Assembly: GCF_017948485.1 (NCBI RefSeq)
Contig: NZ_JAFFSX010000024.1
Location: 124,001 to 188,000 of the forward strand
Length of the DNA stretch: 64,000 nt
Direction of reading: 5' to 3'
Origin: Streptomyces sp. GESEQ-35
GTDB taxonomy: Bacteria > Actinomycetota > Actinomycetes > Streptomycetales > Streptomycetaceae
Positions within the stretch are counted from its first letter, which is position 1, and each line of letters opens with the position of its first letter. The translations under genes were made by a program, and so were the position numbers. This document shows, piece after piece, positions 1 to 8,357 of this stretch. A model generated the notes under the pieces. That model saw nothing but the letters and a program-made list of their open reading frames with translations, made no database searches and was not told the origin of the DNA.

Positions 1-297
1 GTCCCCATCCGGGACGTCACCGGCGGGTACCGGGCCTTCCGCAGCGAGACCCTGAAAGGCCTCGGCCTCGAGGAGGTCGCGTCCCAGGGCTACTGCTTCC
101 AGGTCGACCTGGCCCGCCGCGCGATCAAGGCCGGTTACCACGTCGTCGAGGTCCCCATCACCTTCGTGGAGCGCGAGCACGGCGACTCCAAGATGAGCCG
201 CGACATCCTCGTGGAGGCGCTGTGGCGGGTCACGACATGGGGTGTGGGGGAGCGGGTCGGCAAGGTCTTCGGCCGGGGCAGGCCGTCACAGCAGTAG
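1..297 (+). CDS. ppm1: Polyprenol monophosphomannose synthase, C-terminal part
   Basis: Only the last 98 codons are present and the reading frame is open at the window edge. The residues (VTGGYRAFR, then a GYCFQVDL stretch, then VPITFVEREHGDSKMS) are the conserved C-terminal part of the GT2 dolichol/polyprenol-phosphate mannosyltransferase catalytic domain. Family members move mannose from GDP-mannose to a polyprenyl phosphate carrier at the cytoplasmic membrane. In Streptomyces this feeds protein O-mannosylation. No membrane extension follows the catalytic domain, so this is the soluble Ppm1/DPM1 type. It lies just upstream of fxsA on the same strand, as I recall from S. coelicolor. The family call is firm; the symbol rests on that synteny. 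Confidence 0.85.
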   Translation, partial: VPIRDVTGGYRAFRSETLKGLGLEEVASQGYCFQVDLARRAIKAGYHVVEVPITFVEREHGDSKMSRDILVEALWRVTTWGVGERVGKVFGRGRPSQQ

Positions 298-378
298 CCC
301 TCGCGGCCCTACGGCCTCACAGGCAGCGTTGATCGTCCTCTTATCCCGTACTGAGCCGGACCCAGGCACACTGGACGC

Positions 379-954
379 ATGACGACTGGCGCTCCGACCC
401 CCACCCACCCCGCACGGCCGCGGCGCTCGCGGCTGCGCACCTTCCTGCCGCTGGGCGTCGCCGCCTGGCTGGTGCTGGAGATCTGGCTGCTGACCGTGGT
501 CGCGGGCGCCTCGAGCGGCTTCACGGTGTTCCTGGTGCTGCTCGCCGGGTTCGTCCTCGGCGCGGTGATCATCAAGCGGGCGGGCCGGCGGGCCTTCCGG
601 AACCTCAGTGAGACGCTGCAACAGCAGCAGGGCGGCGTGCCGCCCGCGGCACCCTCGGGCAACAGCGAGGGCAACGGTCTGATGATGCTCGGCGGGCTGC
701 TGCTGATGATCCCGGGCCTGGTCTCGGACGCGGTGGGCCTGCTCCTGCTGATCCCGCCGGTCCAGAAGGCCATCAGCCGGTACGCGGAGCGCACCTTCGA
801 GCGCAGACTCCGTCAGGCCGGACCCGGCACCCTGGGCGACGCCTTCCAGCAGGCTCGCATGCACCGCCCCGACGGCAAGGTCGTGCCGGGCGAGGTCGTC
901 CGGGACGAGCCGGGGGACGCCCCGCAGGATCCGCGTCCGCCGCTCACGGGCTGA
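379..954 (+). CDS. fxsA: FxsA family membrane protein
   Basis: 191 aa. Two hydrophobic segments lie at about residues 22-45 and 49-68, and a third runs from about 97 to 123 with the typical FxsA run GGLLLMIPGLVSDAVGLLLL. The C-terminal 60 residues are hydrophilic. FxsA proteins are small inner-membrane proteins. In E. coli overproduced FxsA relieves phage T7 exclusion by the F plasmid, and the normal role is unknown. Start is ATG 379; no strong Shine-Dalgarno is visible. It stands alone on the plus strand between the mannosyltransferase gene and a strong terminator shared with convergent rbpA. Confidence 0.85.
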   Translation: MTTGAPTPTHPARPRRSRLRTFLPLGVAAWLVLEIWLLTVVAGASSGFTVFLVLLAGFVLGAVIIKRAGRRAFRNLSETLQQQQGGVPPAAPSGNSEGNGLMMLGGLLLMIPGLVSDAVGLLLLIPPVQKAISRYAERTFERRLRQAGPGTLGDAFQQARMHRPDGKVVPGEVVRDEPGDAPQDPRPPLTG

Positions 955-972
955 GGCCCACCGGGCACACGA

Positions 973-1017
973 AACCGCGGGCGCCGTACGTCGACCTCAC
1001 GTACGGCGCCCGCGGTT
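973..1017. terminator. Bidirectional terminator between fxsA and rbpA
   Basis: A perfect 19-bp inverted repeat (973-991 with 999-1017, starting AACCGCGGGCG) encloses a 7-nt loop. It sits 18 bp after the fxsA stop and 38 bp beyond the rbpA stop, between convergent genes, so it can serve both strands. There is no clear U-tract, which is usual for Streptomyces hairpin terminators. Confidence 0.85.
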
Positions 1018-1055
1018 GTGTGCGTGCGTTGCTTTCCGCCCAAGCCCCTGAGGGA

Positions 1056-1430
1056 TTACGCGGACTTGCGGCTGTCGCGCGGATGTACCGCGATGTTCAT
1101 TGCACCGGAGCGCAGTACTGCCAGACGCTCCTCGAGGACCTCTTCGAGTTCCTCGCGGGTGCGTCGCTCCATCAACATGTCCCAGTGTGTACGCGCGGGC
1201 TTGGCCTTCTTTTCCTCAGGGCCGTCGCCGTCCACGAGGAGTGCCTGGGCCCCGCAGACCTTGCACTCCCACTCCGGCGGGATCTCCGCCTCGACCGAGA
1301 AGGGCATCTCAAACCGGTGCCCCTTCTCGCATGCGTACTCCACGGCCTGGCGCGGGGCCAGGTCGATACCGCGGTCCGTCTCGTAGCTGGTCACCACGAG
1401 GCGCGTGCCGCGAAGAGCTCGCTCACTCAT
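1056..1430 (-). CDS. rbpA: RNA polymerase-binding protein RbpA
   Basis: 124 aa, full length. RbpA is an actinobacterial transcription factor that binds the principal sigma factor and RNA polymerase and stimulates promoter opening. The N-terminal tail is followed by the RbpA core with zinc-ligand positions C34, H38, C56 and C59. A short basic linker and a C-terminal helix rich in Glu/Arg (RTREELEEVLEERL) form the sigma-interaction region. Start ATG 1430 has GGGAGG 8 nt upstream. A SigR-type promoter lies about 60 nt upstream, fitting known control of rbpA by the thiol-stress sigma factor. The gene is monocistronic. Confidence 0.96.
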   Translation of the reverse strand: MSERALRGTRLVVTSYETDRGIDLAPRQAVEYACEKGHRFEMPFSVEAEIPPEWECKVCGAQALLVDGDGPEEKKAKPARTHWDMLMERRTREELEEVLEERLAVLRSGAMNIAVHPRDSRKSA

Positions 1431-1491
1431 GAATCGTGCCTCCCGGGCTTGTCGCCCACAGGACAGGTGTCGCTGTCGTCGTCATCCGGTC

Positions 1492-1517
1492 AACGTCCGG
1501 TCGGCGGTAAAGATTCC
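1492..1517 (-). promoter_or_regulatory. SigR-type promoter of rbpA
   Basis: On the minus strand GGAAT (1517-1513) is followed by exactly 18 nt and GTT (1494-1492). This is the Streptomyces SigR consensus GGAAT-N18-GTT. The expected transcript start near 1484 gives a leader of about 54 nt before the rbpA ATG. Confidence 0.75.
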
Positions 1518-1697
1518 CGTTCCGTGTCCCGTTCCGGGTCATGCGTCGCCGTCGTAGCCGCCCCTTGTTGTACCCACCAGTGCCCGGTTTGTCACATCTG
1601 CTCGCAGATGTCACCCAGCGTTTCGGCATCTTTGACGCGCAGTAACGGTACGCCTGGCAGGCCAAACGCGTACACTACCGCCCTTTCGCCTTGAGTG

Positions 1698-3047
1698 CTA
1701 AATCCTGTCCGGAACGGGGTTGCCCGCATCGGCGATCGCCCGCCGTACCGGAACCCGTGCGAGCAGGGCAAACCCCAGGATGAAGAAGGCCACTAGAGAG
1801 AGGATCGCGTCTCGATAACTTCCGGTCAGCTGGTAGGTGAGACCGAACAGAAGTGGGCCCAGCCAGCTCATGCCCCGGTCGCTCAGTTCGTACGCCGAGA
1901 AGTACTCGGCCTCTTTGCCGGGCGGGACCAGATGCGAGAACAGGGAGCGGGACAGCGCCTGGCTGCCGCCGAGGACGAGGCCGATCCCGGCGGCGAGCAC
2001 GAAGAACCAGACGGGTGCACGCGCGGGCAGGAAGTAGCCGGCCCCCAGCGTCACCGTCCATGCGATCAGCGAGCCGAGGATCGTGCGCTTGGCGCCGTAC
2101 GTCCGGGCCAGCCGTCCGAGTGCGAGGGCGCCCGCCACCGCCAGTACCTGGACCATGAGGATGGCCCCGATCAGCGTCGACTGCCCGAGCCCCAGCTCCT
2201 CGGAGCCGTAGACGGAGGCCTGGGAGATCACCGTCTGGATGCCGTCGTTGTAGACGAGGTACGCCAGCAGGAACGCCAGCGTCAGCGGGTGGCGGCGCAT
2301 GTCCCGGACGGTCGCCGCCAGCTGCCGGAACCCGGGGACGGTCGCCTCTTTCGCCGTGGCGGACCGGCGGTCGCGCAGCCGTCGTAGCGGTACGAGCGTG
2401 AAGGCGCCCCACCACAGACCGGCCGAGGCCAGACAGATGCGGACGGCGGTGCCCTCCGAGACACCGAAGGTGTCGTGGGCGAGGTAGAGCACCAGATTCA
2501 GCACGAGGACCAGCGCGCCCGCCGCGTAGCCGAACGCCCACCCCCGGGAGGAGACCGCGTCGCGTTCCTCGGGCGGGGCGATCTGCGGCAGATAGGAGTT
2601 GTAGAGCATCATCGCGACGGACTGAGCGGCGTTCGCGACCACCAGCAGGAGGCCGCCGAGCAGGTATCGGTCCCCGTCCAGGAAGAACATCGCCGTCGTC
2701 GCCGCGGCCCCCACGTAGGCGGCGGCCGCGAGGAGTGGCTTCTTGCGGCCGGTGCGGTCGGCCGCCGCGCCCACCAGAGGCATCACCAGCACGGCCACGA
2801 TCACCGACAGGGACACCGAGTACGCGAAGAAGGCCCCCGCGCGGACCGGGATCCCCAGGGGATGCACGAATCCGTCCCCGTCCGCCGCCTCCTTCGCGAC
2901 CGAGGTCAGATAGGGGCCCAGGAACACAGTGAGCACGCTCGTCGAGTAGACGGAGCACGCCCAGTCGTAGAAATACCAGCCGCGCTGCTCGCGCCGCCGT
3001 TCGGCGGCTTCGTCGGCCGCTTCCGTCCGCACGGTGCCGGTGCCCAC
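1698..3047 (-). CDS. MFS transporter, UMF1 family
   Basis: 449 aa integral membrane protein of the major facilitator superfamily. The N-terminus (RGWYFYDWACSVYSTSV) and an MFS-type loop between the second and third helices (AADRTGRKKPLL, about residues 94-105) match the UMF1/Atg22-like family, whose yeast member exports amino acids from the vacuole. About 11-12 hydrophobic segments are visible. Start GTG 3047 was chosen because the frame upstream gives no homologous residues; a GTG at 3059 is in a different frame. It is separated from the downstream rbpA promoter region by about 180 bp. The substrate is unknown. Confidence 0.8.
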   Translation of the reverse strand: MGTGTVRTEAADEAAERRREQRGWYFYDWACSVYSTSVLTVFLGPYLTSVAKEAADGDGFVHPLGIPVRAGAFFAYSVSLSVIVAVLVMPLVGAAADRTGRKKPLLAAAAYVGAAATTAMFFLDGDRYLLGGLLLVVANAAQSVAMMLYNSYLPQIAPPEERDAVSSRGWAFGYAAGALVLVLNLVLYLAHDTFGVSEGTAVRICLASAGLWWGAFTLVPLRRLRDRRSATAKEATVPGFRQLAATVRDMRRHPLTLAFLLAYLVYNDGIQTVISQASVYGSEELGLGQSTLIGAILMVQVLAVAGALALGRLARTYGAKRTILGSLIAWTVTLGAGYFLPARAPVWFFVLAAGIGLVLGGSQALSRSLFSHLVPPGKEAEYFSAYELSDRGMSWLGPLLFGLTYQLTGSYRDAILSLVAFFILGFALLARVPVRRAIADAGNPVPDRI

Positions 3048-3091
3048 CCGTGCCCCTCACTTCCCCGTGAAGGGCAGGGGCCTGCCGGGGC

Positions 3092-3859
3092 TCAGACCCA
3101 GACGCCCCGGTCCTCCATGACCTTGCGCAGTGTGTCGATGTGATCGGTCATGATGCCATCGACCCCCAGGTCGAGCAGCCGGTGCATGTCCTCGGCTTCG
3201 TTGATCGTCCACACATGCACCTTCAGCCCGCGCGCGTGGGCGGTGCGGATGAAGCGGTGATCCACCACCTGGATGCCCGACTGCGCCTCGGGCACCTGCG
3301 CCGCGACCGCGGAACGCCGCAGCGCCGCCGGGACGCCCCAGGAGCGCAGGCGCAGGTTGAGGACGCCGCGGGTGCCGTACGACGTCGCCAGGCGCGGCCC
3401 GGCCAGCCGCTGGGCGCGCACCACGCGCGCCTCGGAGAAGGAGCCGACGCAGATCCGGTCCCAGGTGTTCGTGCGCTCGATCAGATCGAGGAGCGGGTGC
3501 AGCGCGGGCTCGGCCTTCATGTCGACGTTCCAGCGGACGTCGGGGAACTCTTCGAGCAGGTCTTCGAAGAGGGGCACCGGCTCCTGCCCCGCCACGCGCG
3601 CGTGCGCCACGTCCTTCCACGGCAGGTCGGCGATCCGGCCCGCGCCGTCGGTCAGCCGGTCCAGGGTCGCGTCGTGGAAGGCGACGAGCTTCCCGTCCGA
3701 ACTGGCGTGGACGTCGGTCTCGAGATACCGGTAGCCCGCATCCACCGCACGCCGGAACTGAAGCGCGGTGTTCTCCAGGCCGTCCGCGTCTCCGCCGCGG
3801 TGGGCGAAGGGGATCGGACCGGGGTGGTCGAGATAGGGGTGGCGTATCCGCGTGCTCAC
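3092..3859 (-). CDS. Glycerophosphodiester phosphodiesterase
   Basis: 255 aa. Hydrolyses glycerophosphodiesters to glycerol-3-phosphate and an alcohol. Active-site signatures of the GDPD TIM barrel are present: HRGG (H20, R21), E30-N31, E47/D49, H51, H62 and the later VDMKAE motif. No signal peptide is seen, so the enzyme is probably cytoplasmic. Start GTG 3859 overlaps the TGA of the upstream YczE-like gene in a GTGA arrangement, indicating translational coupling. The much longer open frame (to 4309) is a read-back over the neighbour and was not used. Confidence 0.9.
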   Translation of the reverse strand: MSTRIRHPYLDHPGPIPFAHRGGDADGLENTALQFRRAVDAGYRYLETDVHASSDGKLVAFHDATLDRLTDGAGRIADLPWKDVAHARVAGQEPVPLFEDLLEEFPDVRWNVDMKAEPALHPLLDLIERTNTWDRICVGSFSEARVVRAQRLAGPRLATSYGTRGVLNLRLRSWGVPAALRRSAVAAQVPEAQSGIQVVDHRFIRTAHARGLKVHVWTINEAEDMHRLLDLGVDGIMTDHIDTLRKVMEDRGVWV

Positions 3860-4509
3860 GGTCGAAGTATCGCCCCACGGGGTTGCCCTCCGGCAACCAC
3901 CGTGCTGCGGCCCGGTGCCGACGGGACGGCGAACACGCGCAGGAAGAGCTGAGCCATCGGGCCGATCGACACCGCGTACAGGAGTGTGCCGACGCCGATC
4001 GTGCCGCCCAGGGCGAAGCCGGTCACGACGACCGCCACCTCGACGGCCGTCCGCATCAGCCGGATCGAGCGGCCGGTACGCCGGTGCAGCCCGGTCATCA
4101 GCCCGTCCCGCGGCCCCGGACCGAAGCGGGCGGCGATATAGAGACCGGTGGCAGCGCCGTTGAGCAGGATGCCGGCCAGGAGGAGTGGGACGCGTACGGC
4201 CAGGGAGTGGGCGTCGGGGAGCAGGGCGAGGGTGCCGTCCATGGCGAGGCCGACGACGAAGACGTTGGAGACGGTGCCGATGCCGGGGCGCTGGCGCAGG
4301 GGGATCCACAGGAGCAGGACCGCCGCGCCGGCCACGATCGACACCACGCCGATCGTCAGGCCCGTCAGCTCGGCCAGGCCCTGGTGCAGCACGTTCCAGG
4401 GCTCAAGGCCCAGGCCTGCCTCGACGAGCAGGGCCGAACTCGCTCCGTAGAGCGCGAGACCGGCGTACAGCTGGATCAGTCGGCGGGTCAATTGGCCCTT
4501 CGCGGACAA
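3856..4509 (-). CDS. YczE/YyaS/YitT-family membrane protein
   Basis: 217 aa with five hydrophobic segments (about residues 10-28, 45-67, 73-92, 100-124 and 155-190). The motifs LEPWNVLHQGL and FGPGPRDGLMTGL are typical of the YczE/YitT membrane family, whose transport role is unproven. Start TTG 4509 follows a strong GAGGGGG about 6 nt upstream; the open frame continues far upstream without homology. It is divergent from a MocR regulator, a recurring pairing in actinobacteria that suggests MocR controls this gene. It is translationally coupled to the phosphodiesterase gene. Confidence 0.75.
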   Translation of the reverse strand: MSAKGQLTRRLIQLYAGLALYGASSALLVEAGLGLEPWNVLHQGLAELTGLTIGVVSIVAGAAVLLLWIPLRQRPGIGTVSNVFVVGLAMDGTLALLPDAHSLAVRVPLLLAGILLNGAATGLYIAARFGPGPRDGLMTGLHRRTGRSIRLMRTAVEVAVVVTGFALGGTIGVGTLLYAVSIGPMAQLFLRVFAVPSAPGRSTVVAGGQPRGAILRP

Positions 4510-4532
4510 GACGTTCCCCCTCTGGTGGTGGT

Positions 4533-4563
4533 TGTGGCCTGATGCATGACACCCTGTGGCTTG
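4533..4563. promoter_or_regulatory. Candidate MocR operator (direct repeats)
   Basis: Two direct copies of TGTGGC[C/T]TG begin at 4533 and 4555, 22 bp apart (about two helical turns), in the 102-bp divergent region between the YczE-like gene and the MocR gene. MocR proteins commonly bind spaced direct repeats. The assignment is inferred from position and spacing. Confidence 0.4.
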
Positions 4564-4611
4564 CAAAGAAATATGAACCATGGCCAATTCGGGGAAGGTG
4601 GACTGATTTCC

Positions 4612-6111
4612 ATGGCGCAGTGGACCTCTGCGGTGGGGCCGGCTCAGCTCGCCCGGCTGCTCGGCTCCCAGCAGGACCGCCCGGCGGGACCGGGCACGCG
4701 CCGTCCGCCCGCCTACCGCGCGCTCGCCGACGGCATCCGGCTGCTCGTGCTCGAAGGCCGCGTCCCGGTGGCCGCCCGGCTGCCCGCCGAACGCGAGCTG
4801 GCCCTCTCCCTCTCCGTCAGCCGTACGACCGTCGCCGCGGCCTACGAGGCGCTGCGCTCCGAGGGATTCCTGGAGTCCCGGCGCGGGGCGGGCAGCTGGA
4901 CCGCCGTACCGGCCGGCAATCCGCTGCCGGCGCGCGGCCTGGAGCCCCTGCCGCCGGAGGCGCTCGGATCCATGATCGACCTCGGCTGTGCGGCGCTGCC
5001 CGCGCCCGAGCCGTGGCTGACGCGTGCGGTGCAGGGGGCGCTGGAGGAGCTGCCGCCGTATGCGCACACGCACGGGGACTATCCGGCCGGGCTGCCCGCG
5101 CTCCGCGCGATGATCGCCGAGCGGTACACCGTGCGCGGCATTCCGACCATGCCCGAGCAGATCATGGTGACGACGGGGGCGATGGGGGCGATCGACGCCA
5201 TCTGCCATCTCTTCGGAGGGCGGGGCGAGCGGATCGCGGTGGAGTCGCCGTCGTACGCCAACATCCTGCAACTGATGCGGGAGGCGGGTGCCCGGCTCGT
5301 GCCCGTCGCGATGGCCGAGGGACTTACCGGGTGGGACGTGGACCGGTGGCGGCAGGTGCTGCGGGAGGCGGCGCCGCGGATCGCGTACGTCGTCGCCGAC
5401 TTCCACAACCCCACCGGCGCGCTGGCCGGCGAGGACCAGCGGCGGCAACTGGTGGACGCGGCGCGCTCGGCGGGGACCGTGCTGGTCGCCGACGAGACGA
5501 TGAGCGAGCTGTGGCTGGACGACGATGTCGAGATGCCGCGGCCCGTGTGTGCCTTCGACCCGGCCGGGTCGACCGTCATCACCGTGGGCTCCGCGAGCAA
5601 GGCCTTCTGGGCCGGGATGCGGATCGGGTGGGTGCGGGCCGCTCCTGACGTGATCCGCAGCCTGGTCGCCGCACGGGCTTACGCGGATCTGGGCACGCCG
5701 GTGCTGGAGCAGCTGGCCGTGAACTGGCTGTTCAGCACCGGGGGCTGGGAGCAGGCCGTGGAGGTGCGGCGCGGTCAGGCCCGGGACAACCGGGAGGCGC
5801 TGGTGGCCGCGGTGCGCAGGCAGCTGCCGGGCTGGGAGTTCGAGGTGCCGCAGGGTGGGCTGACGCTGTGGGTGCGGACCGGCGGGCTGTCCGGGTCGCG
5901 GCTTGCGGAGGCGGGGGAGCGGGTGGGTGTGCGGGTGCCGTCCGGGCCTCGCTTCGGGGTCGACGGGGCCTTCGAGGGGTATGTGCGGTTGCCGTTCACG
6001 GTGGGCGGCGCGGTGGCGGAGGAGGCCGCGGCGCGGCTTGCCGCTGCGGCTCGGTTGGTGGAGAGCGGGGTGTCCGGGGGGACGGAAGGGCCTCGTACGT
6101 TCGTTGCGTGA
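4612..6111 (+). CDS. MocR-family (GntR-aminotransferase) transcriptional regulator
   Basis: 499 aa from ATG 4612. A GntR winged-helix domain at about residues 35-95 (LPAERELALSLSVSRTTVAAAYEAL) is followed by a fold-type I aminotransferase-like domain. The PLP-site residues are intact: ADFHNPTG near residue 266 and the Schiff-base lysine K330 in SASKAFWAG. Such proteins sense PLP or an amine through the aminotransferase domain and act as DNA-binding regulators rather than enzymes. The start was placed at the ATG preceded by GGAAGGTGG rather than the upstream in-frame ATG at 4546. It is divergent from the YczE-like gene, its likely target. Confidence 0.88.
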   Translation: MAQWTSAVGPAQLARLLGSQQDRPAGPGTRRPPAYRALADGIRLLVLEGRVPVAARLPAERELALSLSVSRTTVAAAYEALRSEGFLESRRGAGSWTAVPAGNPLPARGLEPLPPEALGSMIDLGCAALPAPEPWLTRAVQGALEELPPYAHTHGDYPAGLPALRAMIAERYTVRGIPTMPEQIMVTTGAMGAIDAICHLFGGRGERIAVESPSYANILQLMREAGARLVPVAMAEGLTGWDVDRWRQVLREAAPRIAYVVADFHNPTGALAGEDQRRQLVDAARSAGTVLVADETMSELWLDDDVEMPRPVCAFDPAGSTVITVGSASKAFWAGMRIGWVRAAPDVIRSLVAARAYADLGTPVLEQLAVNWLFSTGGWEQAVEVRRGQARDNREALVAAVRRQLPGWEFEVPQGGLTLWVRTGGLSGSRLAEAGERVGVRVPSGPRFGVDGAFEGYVRLPFTVGGAVAEEAAARLAAAARLVESGVSGGTEGPRTFVA

Positions 6112-6190
6112 CCGTGCGGCGGGATTGCTGTGCGGGCAGCCGATCGCGCAGCCCGGCGTCGGCGGGGTGCCGCCTCTCTTCGGGTCGAGA

Positions 6191-6205
6191 GCCGCCCCGG
6201 GCGGC
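6191..6205. terminator. Small hairpin between convergent MocR and sffA genes
   Basis: A 6-bp GCCGCC/GGCGGC stem with a 3-nt loop lies in the 159-bp gap between the two convergent stops, next to a second weak stem (TCTC/GAGA, 6173-6190). It is a plausible but weak terminator. Confidence 0.35.
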
Positions 6206-6270
6206 ACGAATGCCCGCGGCTGGACGGCCTCGATCCCCGCGGCTCGGAGCTGATTGCGGACCGGCGTCGG

Positions 6271-7866
6271 CTACGCGGGTTCTACCGCGGCCGCCTTTTC
6301 GGGCAGCTTCTTCGGTTCCGGCTCTTCCGGCAGCTGTTCCGGTTCCGCGTCTGCCGGTGTCGTTTTCGGTGGGAGCAGGGCCAGGACCGCCTCGCGGTGG
6401 GCGTCCGTCGCGGCGTCGTCGTAGGGGTCCGGGGTCGCCGGGACCTGGAGGCGGTGGACCGGGCCCGTGCCGAGACGGGCGTAGCCGCGGCCGGGTGGGA
6501 CGTGGGCGACGGGTGTGGTGTGCGGGGGCGTGCCCAGGACCGTCTTCAGCTGGTCGGCCGTGGCGGGGCCCAGGACGACACGCGCGCGCGTGTGCTGTCG
6601 TACCGGGTCGCTCAGGGTGTCCGCGCTGTCGAACTGGTCGGCCACGGCCACCGTCACGTTGGCCGAGCGGCCGTGGCGCAGGGGGACCTGGAGCAGGGTC
6701 TGCGGGTCCTTGCGGCCGTCGGCGGCGGCGACATGGCTGAAGGCGCTCGGGCGGTCCAGAAGGATCCACAGGGGGCGCTTGGTGTCGTCCGGCGGCGGGT
6801 GGCCCGCCTGGCGGGCGCGGTTGACCGCGATCAGGCGGCGCTCCGTCTCGGCCGCGGCCCACTCCAGGCTCGCCAGCGCCCCGGCCAGCGCGCACTCGAC
6901 GGCCAGGACGCCGTCCCGGCCGGTGAGGCAGGCGTACTCGCCGGTGCCGCCGCCCTCGACGATCAGTACGTCGCCGTACTGGAGGGCCTGGAGGGCGATG
7001 GAGCGCAGCAGGGTCGAGGTGCCGCTGCCCGGCTGCCCCATGACCAGCAGGTGCGGCTCGGTCGAGCGGACGCCCGTGCGCCAGACGACCGGCGGGGCGT
7101 CGCGCTGTTCCTCACCGAAGGTGAGGGGGAGCGTGCGCTGGACGCCGATGGGGTCGGTGAAGCCGAGCACCGTCTCGCCGGGGGATGTGACGAAACGCTG
7201 GGCGGTGATGTCGGTCGGCAGCGGCACGAGGACCGTGACCGTGAGCAGGTTGCCCTCCTCGTCCCAGGCGAAGTGGTATTCGCGGCCACGGCCGGACTTG
7301 GCGGTGAGCAGATGCTCGATGCGGGCCCGGGACTCGGCCTCGCCGTCCGTGAAGTACGCCGGGTAGCGGACCACCAGGTGTGTGACGCGGCCGGTGTCGT
7401 CGAACCCGTACGTCGGGAAGGCCTTCTCCCACTCGCCGCCGTGCGCATACAGGGGCGCGGGGTCCTCGGCGGTCGAGAAGTAGGGCACCAGCGCCTCGTA
7501 CAACGCCTGGAGGCGCTTCGTCTGTGCCTCGTCGGGGCCGTCCGGGGCCGAGGGGGCACGGTCCCGGCCCTGCCAGGCTGCCGCCGCCATCACGGTGATG
7601 ACGGCCAGCAGCGGGCCGTACGGAGCGAGCGCCACGACCAGGACCACCGAGGCCACCAGGAACAGCAGCGGTCCGCGTCTGTCCTTGGGGGTGTCGGCCC
7701 ACTTGCGCCGTCCGGCCGCTGCCAGCCGGCGCAGACCACGGGTGATCGTGATCAGCGGGTGGAGGACGTCGGTGGCGCTGTCGGCCGCCGTCCGGGCCAG
7801 CACCCGGCTCCGGGCGAGCTGCGCGCTGCCGTTGCTCAGAATGCGGGGGAGGGGGCGGCGGGCCAC
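6271..7866 (-). CDS. sffA: SffA, SpoIIIE/FtsK-like sporulation septum protein
   Basis: 531 aa. Two hydrophobic segments near residues 60-100 anchor the protein; a FtsK/SpoIIIE-type P-loop domain follows. In S. coelicolor SffA is recruited to sporulation septa by the small membrane protein SmeA and affects chromosome segregation and spore maturation. The nucleotide-binding motif is degenerate: residues 277-284 read GQPGSGTS, so the Walker A lysine is Thr283. The Walker B-like strand LWILLDR has Arg where Glu is expected. The last 40 residues are rich in Pro, Glu and Lys. Start GTG 7866 has AGGAG 7 nt upstream. smeA lies 41 bp upstream in the same operon. The symbol rests on the smeA context and overall similarity. 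Confidence 0.85.
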   Translation of the reverse strand: MARRPLPRILSNGSAQLARSRVLARTAADSATDVLHPLITITRGLRRLAAAGRRKWADTPKDRRGPLLFLVASVVLVVALAPYGPLLAVITVMAAAAWQGRDRAPSAPDGPDEAQTKRLQALYEALVPYFSTAEDPAPLYAHGGEWEKAFPTYGFDDTGRVTHLVVRYPAYFTDGEAESRARIEHLLTAKSGRGREYHFAWDEEGNLLTVTVLVPLPTDITAQRFVTSPGETVLGFTDPIGVQRTLPLTFGEEQRDAPPVVWRTGVRSTEPHLLVMGQPGSGTSTLLRSIALQALQYGDVLIVEGGGTGEYACLTGRDGVLAVECALAGALASLEWAAAETERRLIAVNRARQAGHPPPDDTKRPLWILLDRPSAFSHVAAADGRKDPQTLLQVPLRHGRSANVTVAVADQFDSADTLSDPVRQHTRARVVLGPATADQLKTVLGTPPHTTPVAHVPPGRGYARLGTGPVHRLQVPATPDPYDDAATDAHREAVLALLPPKTTPADAEPEQLPEEPEPKKLPEKAAAVEPA

Positions 7867-7907
7867 TGCTGTCTCCTGAAAGTGCGTGCGTACGGGCGGG
7901 GGCGGCG

Positions 7908-8102
7908 TCAGAACTTGATTCCGCCGAGGAGGCTCGCCAGGCTCTCGCCGCCGGCCTTGATGCTCGGGGCGATGGCCGTGCTGGCCAGATAGAAGCCGAA
8001 GAGTGCGGCCACCAGGGCGTGGGAGGCCTTGAGTCCGTCCTTCTTGAAGAAGAGGAAGACGATGATGCCGAGCAGGACCACGCCTGAGATGGACAGGATC
8101 AT
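7908..8102 (-). CDS. smeA: SmeA, small sporulation membrane protein
   Basis: 64 aa with two predicted membrane segments (about residues 2-18 and 27-46) separated by a short KKDGLK loop, and a Gly/Ser-rich tail. In S. coelicolor SmeA localises to sporulation septa and targets SffA there; the pair is expressed late in aerial hyphae. Start ATG 8102 has AGGAG upstream. sffA follows after 41 bp. The upstream 255 bp (8103-8357) hold the promoter region shared back to back with the ankyrin gene; I see no certain WhiG or WhiA site in it. Confidence 0.85.
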   Translation of the reverse strand: MILSISGVVLLGIIVFLFFKKDGLKASHALVAALFGFYLASTAIAPSIKAGGESLASLLGGIKF

Positions 8103-8357
8103 GTGAGTTCTCCTGGTTCGTGGGGACAGTCACCATGAGTACTTCCAGGCTCACAGGATGTATCCATACTACAAAAGGTGCAACTGGGTGAATTTCGGTG
8201 GATTTCCCTCGGGTGGCGTAGCCCAGATCGGCGGTCCGGGCAGGTCGGTCGCAGGGTGCGGTCCTGCAATGATCTTTGCCGAGGGCGCATCCGGTCATGT
8301 GCCCGGGAAGCCAGTACTCTGGCGATTCACTCGTACTAGTGAGAGGCGGTCCGGCCG

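Noticed and set aside
3856..6207. 783-codon minus-strand frame running from the YczE-like gene through the MocR gene
   Set aside because: Only the part up to TTG 4509 has membrane-protein character; the rest is antisense to the MocR gene.
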